A stretch of 64,000 bases of DNA from Planctomycetota bacterium (GTDB taxonomy: Bacteria; Planctomycetota; Planctomycetia; Pirellulales; Pirellulaceae): the NCBI GenBank assembly GCA_026692865.1, contig JAPLNI010000059.1, positions 1 through 64,000 on the forward strand. The letters are read 5' to 3'. Shown piece by piece: positions 43,568 to 52,969 of this stretch. The first letter of the stretch is position 1; each line of letters begins with the position of its first letter. The notes beneath the pieces were generated by a model that saw only the letters and a list, made by a program, of their open reading frames with translations, was not told the DNA's origin and did no database searches. The position numbers and the translations under genes were made by a program.

Positions 43568-45550
43568 ATGACCAATTTATCGCCCTCTTTCAATGGACTT
43601 CGTGTTGCCGCATTAGAGAGCCGTCGGTGCGACGATATGGCAAGATTGATAGAGCGGTTCGGCGGAACTCCGTTTGTCAGTCCATCAATGCGGGAAGTTC
43701 CGCTGAGCGAGAATCGCGAAGCAATTGATTTCGCAAACCGAGTGATTGTTGGCGAGATCAACGTTGTTATTTTCCTTACCGGAGTAGGTTTTAAGCATCT
43801 TCTTGCGGCAATTGAGCGGCATATTGATAAGCAGCAGTTCCTAGACACCCTTTCGGACATTACCACGATCGCTCGAGGCCCCAAGCCGGTGGTCGCTATG
43901 CGTGAGGTTGGCCTGAGTCCGACCTTTCGGGCCCCCGAGCCAAACACGTGGCGAGAGCTGCTTAACACGATTGATTTGCAGGTTCCAATCGCTAACCAGA
44001 CTGTTGGACTGCAAGAGTACGGCGTCACTAATCGCTCGCTGATAGCTGGGCTGGAAGCTCGAGGTGCTCGCGTAGTCCAAGTCCGCGTTTACCAGTGGGA
44101 GCTCCCTGAAGACACAGAACCGCTTCGCGAAAACATCCGCGAGATGGTGAGCGGGCGGCGTGATTGCCTGCTGATCACAAGCGCTCATCAAGTCGTCAAC
44201 ATGATTCGAATGGCACAGGAAATGAACGTCGAAGAGTCGCTCCGAAAAGCACTTAACACAATGGTCGTCGTATCGATTGGGCCGACGACATCCGAGATGT
44301 GTCAACACCTGGAAATCACCGTAGACTTCGAACCAGAGCATCCCAAGATGGGACATCTGGTATCAGAAGCGGCCTTTAGAACGGCTCGAGTGCTTGCTGC
44401 AAAACGTCTTCGATCGATAACGCCAACCGAGTTCTCGCAAGCCAATCTTTCTAACCCAAGCCCTTCGCCAACTAAAACCATTCCTGCCATGCCAAGTACC
44501 TCTCAATACACGTCCGCCAACGTCGATAACAGTCCATTCATGCTCGCCGCGCGTCGGCAAAGCAGCCCTGTCACACCGGTTTGGTTGATGCGACAAGCAG
44601 GACGTTACATGGCAGAATATCGCGAAGTTCGCGCGAAGGTTGGGTTTCTCGAATTGTGTAAGAATTCGCAACTCTGCGCGGAAGTAATGGTCACGGCAGT
44701 GGAAAAGCTTGGTGTCGATGCGGCAATAATCTTTTCCGACTTGCTGCCAATTCTCGAGCCGATGGGAATGGATTTGGAGTTCGCCCAAGGGGACGGGCCT
44801 GTCATTCATAATCCGCTGCGCGAGCCAAACGATGTGGATCGTGTCCAAGAACTCGAGTCCATGGAACCGCTGCAATTCGTAGCCGACACGGTTCGCTACA
44901 CGCGTGCGGCGATAAAGCCGCATATACCCGTCATCGGTTTTTCTGGTGCACCGTTTACGCTAGCTAGTTACATGATCGAAGGTGGAGGCAGCAAAAACTA
45001 CTTGCACACCAAGACGCTCATGTATAGTTCTCCTGATGCTTGGGATATCCTGATGCAAAAGCTTTCGCGATCGATTGCTTTGTATTTGAATTCGCAAATT
45101 CTTGCTGGTGCAAATTGCGTTCAGATTTTTGACTCGTGGGCAGGTTGCCTTTCGCAGTCGGATTATCGAACTTACGTTCGACCGTACATGTTGCAAATCC
45201 TGGATGCGATCATACCTGGTGTGCCTGTGGTTAATTTTGCAACTGGTAACCCAATGCTGACTTCGATGCTCCGTGGAGACTCAAGAACCGTTGTCGGACT
45301 TGATTGGCGTGTCCCCTTGGATACTGGTTGGGATATGGCTGGAGCCGATCGCGCGGTCCAAGGCAACTTAGATCCAACAATTTTGTTTTCGGACCTAAAG
45401 GCTATCCGCAAACAAATTCAGCGGGTGCTAGACGAAGCCGACGGACGCCCCGGTCACATCTTCAACCTTGGGCATGGGATCTTGCCTCATACCCCGGTTG
45501 ATAACGTGATTGCATTGGTTGATATGGTACACGAGCTTTCGCAACGCTAA
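43568..45550 (+). CDS. hemD-hemE: fused uroporphyrinogen-III synthase - uroporphyrinogen decarboxylase
   Basis: 660 residues. Residues 1-275 match HemD, which cyclises hydroxymethylbilane to uroporphyrinogen III (GLRVAALESRR, FLTGVGFKHLL, ARGPKPVVAM, DCLLITSAHQVVNM, VVVSIGPTTSEMCQHL). After a Pro/Ser/Thr-rich linker (about 290-310), HemE starts near Met308 (44489): TPVWLMRQAGRYMAEYR, the substrate-binding signature; DAAIIFSDLLPILEPMGMDLEF with the catalytic Asp; then IFDSWAGCLS and FNLGHGILPHTP. HemE removes four carboxylates to give coproporphyrinogen III. No stop or ribosome-binding site separates the two halves, so one bifunctional enzyme for consecutive haem-pathway steps is encoded. It overlaps the convergent O-antigen ligase end by about 90 bases. 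Confidence 0.95.
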   Translation: MTNLSPSFNGLRVAALESRRCDDMARLIERFGGTPFVSPSMREVPLSENREAIDFANRVIVGEINVVIFLTGVGFKHLLAAIERHIDKQQFLDTLSDITTIARGPKPVVAMREVGLSPTFRAPEPNTWRELLNTIDLQVPIANQTVGLQEYGVTNRSLIAGLEARGARVVQVRVYQWELPEDTEPLRENIREMVSGRRDCLLITSAHQVVNMIRMAQEMNVEESLRKALNTMVVVSIGPTTSEMCQHLEITVDFEPEHPKMGHLVSEAAFRTARVLAAKRLRSITPTEFSQANLSNPSPSPTKTIPAMPSTSQYTSANVDNSPFMLAARRQSSPVTPVWLMRQAGRYMAEYREVRAKVGFLELCKNSQLCAEVMVTAVEKLGVDAAIIFSDLLPILEPMGMDLEFAQGDGPVIHNPLREPNDVDRVQELESMEPLQFVADTVRYTRAAIKPHIPVIGFSGAPFTLASYMIEGGGSKNYLHTKTLMYSSPDAWDILMQKLSRSIALYLNSQILAGANCVQIFDSWAGCLSQSDYRTYVRPYMLQILDAIIPGVPVVNFATGNPMLTSMLRGDSRTVVGLDWRVPLDTGWDMAGADRAVQGNLDPTILFSDLKAIRKQIQRVLDEADGRPGHIFNLGHGILPHTPVDNVIALVDMVHELSQR

Positions 45551-46949
45551 CTGCCGCTCCATGAAAGTCATCGCGACAGGCTTGGCAAAGTCCCAGCGAG
45601 ATGGCGACGGCGCTGTACTCAATTGTGGAAAAAGAGACTTCGTGAAACGCCATTTGGATTGCGTGGACTGCGGCAATCGAGAAAGTTAACGAAGCAGTCG
45701 CTCGAGCCCACCGGGGTGCAGTTTGGTTTCGCCATAACTCGAAGGTGGTTCGCCCGAATGCAATCACGACCATCGAATAAAGTGCCCCTCCGATTAGCCC
45801 GAGATCAACCAAGATGCTCGCGTACGAGTTGTGGTGGACATAGCCGCGAATCGATTCGAGTCGAATATTCGTTGTGCGGTCATCCAAGTACGGACGATTG
45901 TAAACTTGGAACTGATTGAATCCGAACCCGATGATGGGTCTGTCACAGAACATTTGCCAAGAACCGTAAGCAAATGCCGCCCGCATCTAAGTACTCTCGC
46001 GAGTCTCTGCTTCCGAGTACTCGCGCTGGAACGCGACAAGACTCGGCCCGACAATCAAACCAGCAACCACGGTGGACACGAATAGCCCACCAAGCGCTAA
46101 GGCTCTTACTTTTCCTTGTAAAAGCGTCAGCATCGAGATGATTATGATCGCGCCGGTACCCATCCAAATGCTTCGCGTGTAAGTCAATAAAATGCCTAAC
46201 AGCAAGATCGGTGAGATCGCTATAACCGCTCCCCAAACCCACTTGGATTTTGGGTTCAACCACCAAACACATGTCCAAAGTACAGCCAAGCAAAGATTCA
46301 AACAAATACCAAGCCGAACTGATTGAATCATCGGGCCACGAGCACGACCGAAGTGGATGCCGATCGTTGGGTCTGCGATATGCTTGGGAAAGACGAGTGA
46401 CCACATTTTTGCAATTTCTAAGACGGCGGTGATTCCAAGGTAGACACCAAAGACTAGTAAAATCACTACCGCTGGTTTGATCGATTTCTCATCGACACGG
46501 CTGAACCGAATCAACCAATACAAAAGCGCAGGAGTCAAATAACCGTTCAGCAAATGCATGACCGTCGACGGTTGCCCTTTAACTTGTTCGCCCAAGGGTT
46601 CCATGAGGGTTCGGATGATTAGCCAACCAAGAAAAGCAGCTAGGCAGATGTCGGATGTCTGGAGGGGCCGGGCAATGAACCAGCCGAACTTGATGTTGTA
46701 AGCCAATTGGATCATCAGACAAACGATCCACACGCGATCCAGTGTCAGCGTCACACTTCCAGTCTGTACCGCAAAGAAGTCAGAAGTGAATGTGCTTGTG
46801 ACGGTCAAGAAAATGGCTGAACCAACGACCATGTCGTTATAGCGCAACGCTAGAACGAACCAAAACCCCGCGGCAAGTGCCATTAAACAACCGACAAACA
46901 GCATCACATTTTCTCCGTCTAATAATCTACGCCACGATCGGAAGCACAC
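45462..46949 (-). pseudogene. O-antigen ligase/polymerase-like membrane protein, amber-interrupted
   Basis: A 496-codon frame interrupted by a single in-frame TAG at 45987-45989. The first part (46949-45990, 319 residues) has many membrane helices (LMALAAGFWFVLALRYN, IGITAVLEIAKMW-type) and ends REYSEAETREST. The second (45986-45462) continues immediately with MRAAFAYGSWQMFCDRPIIGFGFNQFQ and VHHNSYASILVDLGLIGG, the Wzy/WaaL C-terminal pattern. A codon such as GAG or CAG at the stop would give one normal protein. Wzy/WaaL-type proteins join or polymerise envelope glycans. Divergent from the polysaccharide deacetylase and glycosyltransferase. Its 3' end overlaps hemDE. Confidence 0.8.
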
Positions 46950-47119
46950 GACACGTTCGATGAAGCGGTCCTCATTTTTCTCTAGTCGTTTGATTCCTGA
47001 TAATCGTTACAACCTCCGTGAAAGGAATAAATAGCGACTCTCAAAGCGTTGTGGAGTTTGCTCGGAACAAGAACGAGAGGCACTTTTCTATAGATTAGCT
47101 CCCTTTCCGGCTTGAATTC

Positions 47120-48082
47120 ATGATGACTGCGCTGCGAGAACACTTGCTGAATACCTACGAATGGTTGACCTCGTCAACTCGTCGGGAAATTGTGCAGCAA
47201 TTTTCGAAGCTAAAGTCTTGGCCTGCAAGCGTCGTCTTCTACCACCGTGTTGCAGAATCAGTTGCGAATCCTTGGTCGATTAGTAACGATAACTTTGTCG
47301 AGCATCTCGACTTGATTGCCGAACTTGCGACCTTTGCATCGCTGGATGATACGATTCGCACGCAACAAGAAAAAAGTCGCGAGACACACTTTGTTGCTAT
47401 CACGTTTGATGACGGTTACGCAGAGAATCTCGATCGAGCAATTCCTGAGCTGATTCGCCGAAAAATTCCTTGTACATACTTCGTTACTACGGATCATGTC
47501 GAGAATCAAAAATTTTTCGAACATGACATCGCACGCAAAGAGCCACTTTGTGTAAATTCGATCTCAGAGATTCGATGGATGGCGAACAATGGTATTCAGA
47601 TCGGTGGTCACACCGCGACCCATATCGACTTAGGTAAGCCATGGACTCACGAACGTCTGCTCATCGAAATCTCTGACTCACGGAAAAAGCTTCAGGACTG
47701 GACTGGCCAAGAAATTGCATACTTTGCATTCCCGTATGGCTTTCCGAAAAACATGTCTCAAGCTGCTATCGATATGGTGTTCGAATCTGGTTATCGAGCC
47801 TTCGTCTCAGCTTATGGCGGATTGAATTTTCCTGGTGGAGACGCGTTTCATATTAGTCGCTTTCACGGCGAATGCGGAACCGCTTCACTCCATAATTGGC
47901 TGACGATGGATCCGAGGAAAATTGGTAGGAAATGTCGGTTGCATTACAAAATGCCGACGCTAGATGTCAAGCCAATAATCGAAAATAGCGTTGAGTTAAA
48001 AAACAACAGCAAGCCTACTATTTTGGCACCGATGCAAACCGGCTTGAATCCCATTTCAATTTCATCGATAGGCTCGATATGA
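47120..48082 (+). CDS. polysaccharide deacetylase family protein (NodB domain)
   Basis: 320 residues. NodB motif 1 VAITFDDGY (catalytic Asp-Asp), motif 2 GGHTATHIDL (His-xxx-His zinc site) and motif 3 FAFPYG are present at about 91, 166 and 204. It removes N- or O-acyl groups from an envelope polysaccharide or its precursor. Start ATG 47120 (the preceding frame has two ATGs); no signal peptide, so it is probably cytoplasmic or peripheral. It overlaps the following glycosyltransferase by 4 bases (ATGA at 48079-48082), showing a shared operon. Confidence 0.92.
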   Translation: MMTALREHLLNTYEWLTSSTRREIVQQFSKLKSWPASVVFYHRVAESVANPWSISNDNFVEHLDLIAELATFASLDDTIRTQQEKSRETHFVAITFDDGYAENLDRAIPELIRRKIPCTYFVTTDHVENQKFFEHDIARKEPLCVNSISEIRWMANNGIQIGGHTATHIDLGKPWTHERLLIEISDSRKKLQDWTGQEIAYFAFPYGFPKNMSQAAIDMVFESGYRAFVSAYGGLNFPGGDAFHISRFHGECGTASLHNWLTMDPRKIGRKCRLHYKMPTLDVKPIIENSVELKNNSKPTILAPMQTGLNPISISSIGSI

Positions 48083-49317
48083 ACTTGATAGTCGACCATG
48101 ATACCGACAGAGCTCACGCGATGCATGAATTGGAAATCGATTCGCTAGACGGGTCATCTGAAGTGATCAAATCAAGTCAAATCGATTCTAAAAAGACAAA
48201 ACCGATTCGAACCGCATTCTTGCTGACCAGCATGCCGGTAGGAGGAGCAGAAACGCTCCTGGTCAACTTGGTTCGAGGTTTTGATTCCGAAAAAATAGTT
48301 CCGCAAATTGTTTGCCTGAAAGAGCGTGGACCGCTGGGCGAAGAGATCGCTGCTGAGTTTCCAGTTGCCTCGCGATTCATTGCTTCGAAATGGGATCTTC
48401 GCGTTATCGAGCGATTGCGTCGGCATTTCGTTCGCGAGAAAATCGAAGCCGTCGTCACAGTCGGTGCGGGTGATAAGATGTTTTGGGGCCGGATAGCCGC
48501 GAAACTTGCGAGAGTTCCTGTGATTTGTTCTGCACTTCACTCTACCGGATGGCCAGACGGAGTTGGAAAAGCCAATCGATACTTGACAAAGATTACCGAC
48601 GCTTTCATCGCGGTCGCGCAATCACACGGAAAGTTCCTGGTCGATTTCGAACGCTTTCCAGAATCGAAAGTCGCCGTGATTCCGAATGGGATTAATACTG
48701 AACGATTTTGTCCCGACCTAGAAACACGATCGCGAGTGCGTCGCGAATTGAATCTGCCGGCCACCGCACCAGTGATCGGGATTGTTGCTGCGTTGCGACC
48801 GGAAAAAAATCACGAAATGTTCATCGAAGTTGCCGCTCGGGTGCTACGTATTGTTCGCGATAGTCAGTTCTTGATCATCGGCGAAGGTCCCGAACATGCG
48901 AAGATCGAAGCGGCTATCGAAAAGCACTCGCTTCAATATCAAGTTCAAATGCTCGGCAATCGAAGTGATACACATCGGCTTCTCGCGGCCATCGATGTGT
49001 TTGCTTTGACAAGCTACAACGAAGCTAATCCTGTATCGATCTTAGAAGCCCTCTCGACCGAAGTCCCTGTTGTGAGTACTCGTGTTGGCTCAATTGCCGA
49101 AACGGTCATTGATGGCGAAACGGGTTACTGTGTCGATCCTGGCGATGCAGATGCGATGGCTGTTCGAATTCAGGAGCTTATCTTGGATTCTAAGAAGCAC
49201 GCAATCATAGGTGAACAAGGCCGCCAACGTGTTCAGAAATACGGTTCCTTGCAATCGATGGTTGTCGGTTATGAAGACCTAATCAGTCGCATTTACTCAT
49301 CCAAGAATTCGCGATAG
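48079..49317 (+). CDS. GT4-family glycosyltransferase (GT-B fold)
   Basis: 412 residues. After an N-terminal 40 residues of low conservation, the acceptor domain shows RTAFLLTSMPVGGAETLLVNLVRGF. The donor domain has VIPNGINTERFCP, GIVAALRPEKNHEMFIEVAAR, FLIIGEGPEHAKIE and the late E-x7-E in SYNEANPVSILEALSTEVPVVSTRVGSIAETV. Transfers a sugar to an envelope glycan; acceptor unknown. It is coupled to the deacetylase upstream and lies opposite the broken O-antigen ligase, so the three probably serve one surface polysaccharide. Confidence 0.94.
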   Translation: MNLIVDHDTDRAHAMHELEIDSLDGSSEVIKSSQIDSKKTKPIRTAFLLTSMPVGGAETLLVNLVRGFDSEKIVPQIVCLKERGPLGEEIAAEFPVASRFIASKWDLRVIERLRRHFVREKIEAVVTVGAGDKMFWGRIAAKLARVPVICSALHSTGWPDGVGKANRYLTKITDAFIAVAQSHGKFLVDFERFPESKVAVIPNGINTERFCPDLETRSRVRRELNLPATAPVIGIVAALRPEKNHEMFIEVAARVLRIVRDSQFLIIGEGPEHAKIEAAIEKHSLQYQVQMLGNRSDTHRLLAAIDVFALTSYNEANPVSILEALSTEVPVVSTRVGSIAETVIDGETGYCVDPGDADAMAVRIQELILDSKKHAIIGEQGRQRVQKYGSLQSMVVGYEDLISRIYSSKNSR

Positions 49318-49363
49318 CGAACTTCGAGGGCCTTGGCAGAATTAACAACTGGGGCCCGTACCC

Positions 49364-49446
49364 CTAGCAGATCTCGTAACACATCTGAAGACACCAATTT
49401 TAGACGTTGTTTTCATCGACTTCTGAATTCTTAAGAAGTCAGCTAC
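49364..49446. repeat. REPIN-like pair of hairpins, degenerate copy 3
   Basis: Left arm: CTAG (49364-49367) with CAGATCTC-GTAA-CACATCTG, an imperfect stem. Right arm: GACTTCT (49418-49424) ... AGAAGTC (49434-49440) with loop GAATTCTTA, followed by GCTAC (49442-49446). Located between two convergent genes, glycosyltransferase and dCTP deaminase, where it may also help termination. Confidence 0.55.
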
Positions 49447-49471
49447 CTCATTTTTTAAGTTGGATAAAGAT

Positions 49472-50032
49472 CTAGGACGAAAAGTCGAGTCGCAATTGCT
49501 GGGGCTCGTCACTTTGGATGAACTCCTTGTACATGAGACTCGGCTGAATGTCCCTGTTGTTTTGGTACTTGTTGCTCGAGTACTCGGATACGTCGCCTGT
49601 GACTTGGTGATAATAAATTTGGCAAATTCGAATTCCAGGATAGATTCGAATGGGTTGGACCGAGAAAATTTCGAGTGTCCAAAAACCGCAAAAGCCAACT
49701 TCGCCAAAACCACTGGAGACGTGAACAAAAAGCCCAAGCCGGGCCAGCGAGCTACGCCCTTCGATCATCGGAACCAACTCGTGCGTCTCGGTATACTCTT
49801 GAGTTCGCCCCAGGTAAAGCTGGTTCGGTGAAAGAATTAAGCCTTCCTGAGGGATTTGTAGCCGTCGATACCGATTTGGCTGCTTCACATCCAGAACCAC
49901 TTCCTCGTAAACGAGCAATTCATCATGCAAGCTGAGGTCATAGCTGTTGGAATTGAGTCGCGTTTCGTCGAACGGATCGACAATAATATCCGTTCCTATC
50001 CTTCGGTGAATCTCTTGTCCTGAAAGAATCAT
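49472..50032 (-). CDS. dcd: dCTP deaminase
   Basis: 186 residues, normal length. Converts dCTP to dUTP, the main bacterial route to thymidylate. Family blocks: ILSGQEIHRRI, NSNSYDLSLHDEL, MIEGRSSLARLGLFVHVSSGFGEVGFCGFWTLEI with the catalytic Glu in GEVGF, and YHQVTG. Cytoplasmic homotrimer. The final 20 residues (SDEPQQLRLDFSS) are slightly variable, as usual. Confidence 0.95.
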   Translation of the reverse strand: MILSGQEIHRRIGTDIIVDPFDETRLNSNSYDLSLHDELLVYEEVVLDVKQPNRYRRLQIPQEGLILSPNQLYLGRTQEYTETHELVPMIEGRSSLARLGLFVHVSSGFGEVGFCGFWTLEIFSVQPIRIYPGIRICQIYYHQVTGDVSEYSSNKYQNNRDIQPSLMYKEFIQSDEPQQLRLDFSS

Positions 50033-50312
50033 GATTCGGCGATTGACGATTGAAGGGAAGTGGCTTCGGAGAAGGTTTTCTTGACAATCCCGCTACGTAA
50101 AATTTCACACAATATATGCGTTGAACGTCTCTTCGATCTGAATCATAACCGATATTCTCCCCGGTGTTGAACCGGGGTAGGGCTTGATTGGGATGGAGAA
50201 TGTCAGTGTACAGATCATTTGAATTACTTGGCTCGACAATTTTCAGCACCGCTGGGAGTTTTTGTGACCTAATTTAATTGTCTCCGTTTTCTCTAATTTT
50301 TTGAGTTTTTTG

Positions 50313-51074
50313 ATGGTAGAGGAAATCCCAAGTGGTGAACCAAGCGGAAATGGGCCCGCTCGAACTATGAGGGTAAGGTTGTTCCCGTTGCCGAATTTTG
50401 TGTTGTTTCCGCATGTGATTCGTGGACTCCACATTTTCGAGCCACGGTATTGCGACATGTTGCAAGAAGCTTTGGATTCTGACAAGTTGATCACAATGGC
50501 AACTCTTAGCCATGGCTGGGAATTATCTTATTTGGAATCTCCATCGCTGTACCCGATGGTATGCGTTGGAAAAATCATTCGTCACCAACGTACTGAAGAT
50601 GGTCGGCACAACATCCTTCTTCAAGGCTTCGCTCGCGGCATTATTACCGAAGAAATCGAAGAGACGGCATTGTTTCGCCGCGCCGAAATCCAAGTAATTG
50701 ATTGTGTGCTCTCAAGTCAGTATTCGGCGGCAATTCCAAAATCCCTGTCGGTTTCACTAGCTCAGATTTTTCTGTGCATTTCAAAATATTTTCCCGCAGT
50801 TCCGTTGGCAAGCTTACTTCAGCAACAAGCGCCCTCGATTGACTCAATAAGTTCGTTTTCTTATCTTCTTGCGAGTATGCTCCCGCTTGCCCTTGATGCG
50901 CAGTTGGCGTTATTGGCGGAGACCTGTCCGATTAAACGCATTTCTATGATCGAACGCTGGCTCGAAAAAGTGACCGGCGAGCCATTAGTTGGGGACGTTT
51001 CTTCGATCCCAATGTGGGGGGGGGAAGCGGACAAAGATGGGCGCGATTATCCGCCGAACTTTTCACTGAATTGA
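50313..51074 (+). CDS. LON substrate-binding domain protein
   Basis: 253 residues from ATG 50313; TTG 50301 is an alternative. The LON N-terminal-type domain fills about residues 20-220: VRLFPLPNFVLFPHVIRGLHIFEPRYCDMLQEAL, then VCVGKIIRHQRTEDGRHNILLQGFARG. There is no AAA+ or protease part, so it is a stand-alone protein of the PF02190 type whose role is unknown, perhaps substrate recognition. No operon partner; the next gene is convergent. Confidence 0.88.
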   Translation: MVEEIPSGEPSGNGPARTMRVRLFPLPNFVLFPHVIRGLHIFEPRYCDMLQEALDSDKLITMATLSHGWELSYLESPSLYPMVCVGKIIRHQRTEDGRHNILLQGFARGIITEEIEETALFRRAEIQVIDCVLSSQYSAAIPKSLSVSLAQIFLCISKYFPAVPLASLLQQQAPSIDSISSFSYLLASMLPLALDAQLALLAETCPIKRISMIERWLEKVTGEPLVGDVSSIPMWGGEADKDGRDYPPNFSLN

Positions 51075-51175
51075 TAGCAAGCTTACTAAGTTCCTGAAAC
51101 TACGTAGGGGCATTACAGCAAACGCTTTTCTCCAAATTTCAGGGCGAGTTCAATCGAGCTATGAAAAGCGGAAAT

Positions 51176-52969
51176 TTATTTCGCATCGCTGTTGTTACCA
51201 ATGTTTACTAGATCAACAATGTGATGATTATCGTCAGCGAGCATACTGTGGACTGCTAAGGTTTGAAGTTTTTTTTGAGTCCAACCATCAGGAAATACGG
51301 CGATGGAATATTCGCGAGATGATCTTAGTTTTTGCTGCAAATCTTCGGCGATCGAGGCCTGTAAGTCGCTCGCTAGCGAAGCCTGATCAATGTGTACTTC
51401 TTCAAGAAGCGAAGATCGAATTGCAGATTTAAGTTCCTGTAATGATTTATGCCAAAGAATTTTTGCTGCACCGATTGGTATGCTTTTGATTCTTTCCAAG
51501 ACTTGGGATCGCATGCTTTGAGTTTCTTCGCTTGACCTATTGGAAACAAGTCGCTCCGGGTTGAATCGATGGTCCCGCAATCGATCGCGAGCCTCGGAAG
51601 TCAATAGAGTGCGGCGCGACATAGCCGCGTCGTGCTTCATGGGAAGAAAAAGCGTTGCGGTCGCGACCGCAAAAGTCGGTGCACCAATCCCGCACCATCG
51701 TTTAATGATGAGATCAGTGATTTGATCGTACTTGCCTCCGCCGATACCGTGCACAAAAAGGTCGCCGATAGCAAGACGCATAAAGAGAGTCGACGTCAAT
51801 GCACGTGGACGTACTGCTACTTGAGATCGCATCAGGCTCTGCCACCAAGCGGTGATTGCTTCAAAATCTGCATCGCAGTCGATACGCGATTCCCACTCAT
51901 GCAAATCGCTCAGTATGATTCGGTGATTTGCATGTCGAATCCACAAGGCTCGGCGGGTGGGAGATTTCGTACTGTAAACCCAAAAAGGAGCTTCAGTCCA
52001 AACAACACCGTCCTTGGATTGCTCAGCAAGTGGTGGGATGGGTTGCGATTCGTTCTTGATTTGATGATAGATTCGATAATCATTTCGCGAGCGATGATAG
52101 ATGGCTCGGAATGACTTGATGGATGACAGGATTTCGTACACGAAGGCTGCAAATCCGCGTCCCTGAGCCAGTTGGCTGAAGAGAACTTCATAGTTTTGGA
52201 TGCCACAGTCACGTTCAATTTGATGCCGAGCCATCGCAATCGCTTTGCCAATAGGTGCTCCTGAAGAAATCGACTCGCGAATCATGGGGACCATTTTTTG
52301 GATAAGCGGGTTGCGAATGTCCAATGGTGCAAGAAGTTCTGAAACATCGTCCTGGAGATTTTGCCAGTTGAGGGTTCCATGGTCGATTGTCAGTTCCCAC
52401 GGTACGTTCAAGTCGGGTGATTCAGTGGAAGACTCTAATTGAGTTCCCAGCCCAGCCCAGCCCTCCAGAGCAACGACTTTTGATCCGATCGATCCGTCAT
52501 CATTTTTGGTTGGAACGGCGATTGAAACGGGTGACGCCGCATCATGATCGATTACCACGTTCAGCGAGACAGCGTTCTGTTCTCTCGCGGCTTCGTAGAG
52601 AACAAAATTCTTATACCAAACACCGGGATGGAAAAGCTCTGGTTGATGGCCGCTGACATACCACAACTTGGAATCGTTCGAGCATTCCGAAGTTAAATCA
52701 GAGCAAGAGTTCGTGTTGCAATGCGAAAAACGAATGGCATCGCGACGAGTCCAACTGCGAATGTCGCGGAGTGGGATACCGCTCCAAAGAATTTCGCTGG
52801 TCGAAAAGGAGTCGCTATTTTGCTTGCAGTTGTTGACTGTATCATTGGACTTGGTAGTACTACTTAATCGTGCGTTTTTTGACGCCACGCGAGCCCACGC
52901 ACTGGCCGGCGGCTCGCATAAAACAGCTTCATTTGCACGAGGTGCCTTGTAGTTGGCAAACTCCGTCAC
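51176..52969 (-). CDS. BshC-like uncharacterised protein
   Basis: 597 residues, start GTG 52969 (GTGA overlap with the upstream glycosyltransferase stop). Central blocks WYVSGHQPELFHPGVWYKNF and VRPRALTSTLFMRLAIGDLFVHGIGGGKYDQITDLI resemble, by pattern only, the GQQxGLxTGP and RPxxQxxLLPTLAFIGGPGE blocks of BshC, the cysteine-adding enzyme of bacillithiol synthesis. The long His/Asp-rich middle and the length differ from Bacillus BshC. This could be a planctomycete relative working on a different thiol or amine. No bshA/bshB-like gene is obvious, although the coupled GT2 glycosyltransferase is suggestive of a sugar substrate. Confidence 0.55.
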   Translation of the reverse strand: MTEFANYKAPRANEAVLCEPPASAWARVASKNARLSSTTKSNDTVNNCKQNSDSFSTSEILWSGIPLRDIRSWTRRDAIRFSHCNTNSCSDLTSECSNDSKLWYVSGHQPELFHPGVWYKNFVLYEAAREQNAVSLNVVIDHDAASPVSIAVPTKNDDGSIGSKVVALEGWAGLGTQLESSTESPDLNVPWELTIDHGTLNWQNLQDDVSELLAPLDIRNPLIQKMVPMIRESISSGAPIGKAIAMARHQIERDCGIQNYEVLFSQLAQGRGFAAFVYEILSSIKSFRAIYHRSRNDYRIYHQIKNESQPIPPLAEQSKDGVVWTEAPFWVYSTKSPTRRALWIRHANHRIILSDLHEWESRIDCDADFEAITAWWQSLMRSQVAVRPRALTSTLFMRLAIGDLFVHGIGGGKYDQITDLIIKRWCGIGAPTFAVATATLFLPMKHDAAMSRRTLLTSEARDRLRDHRFNPERLVSNRSSEETQSMRSQVLERIKSIPIGAAKILWHKSLQELKSAIRSSLLEEVHIDQASLASDLQASIAEDLQQKLRSSREYSIAVFPDGWTQKKLQTLAVHSMLADDNHHIVDLVNIGNNSDAK

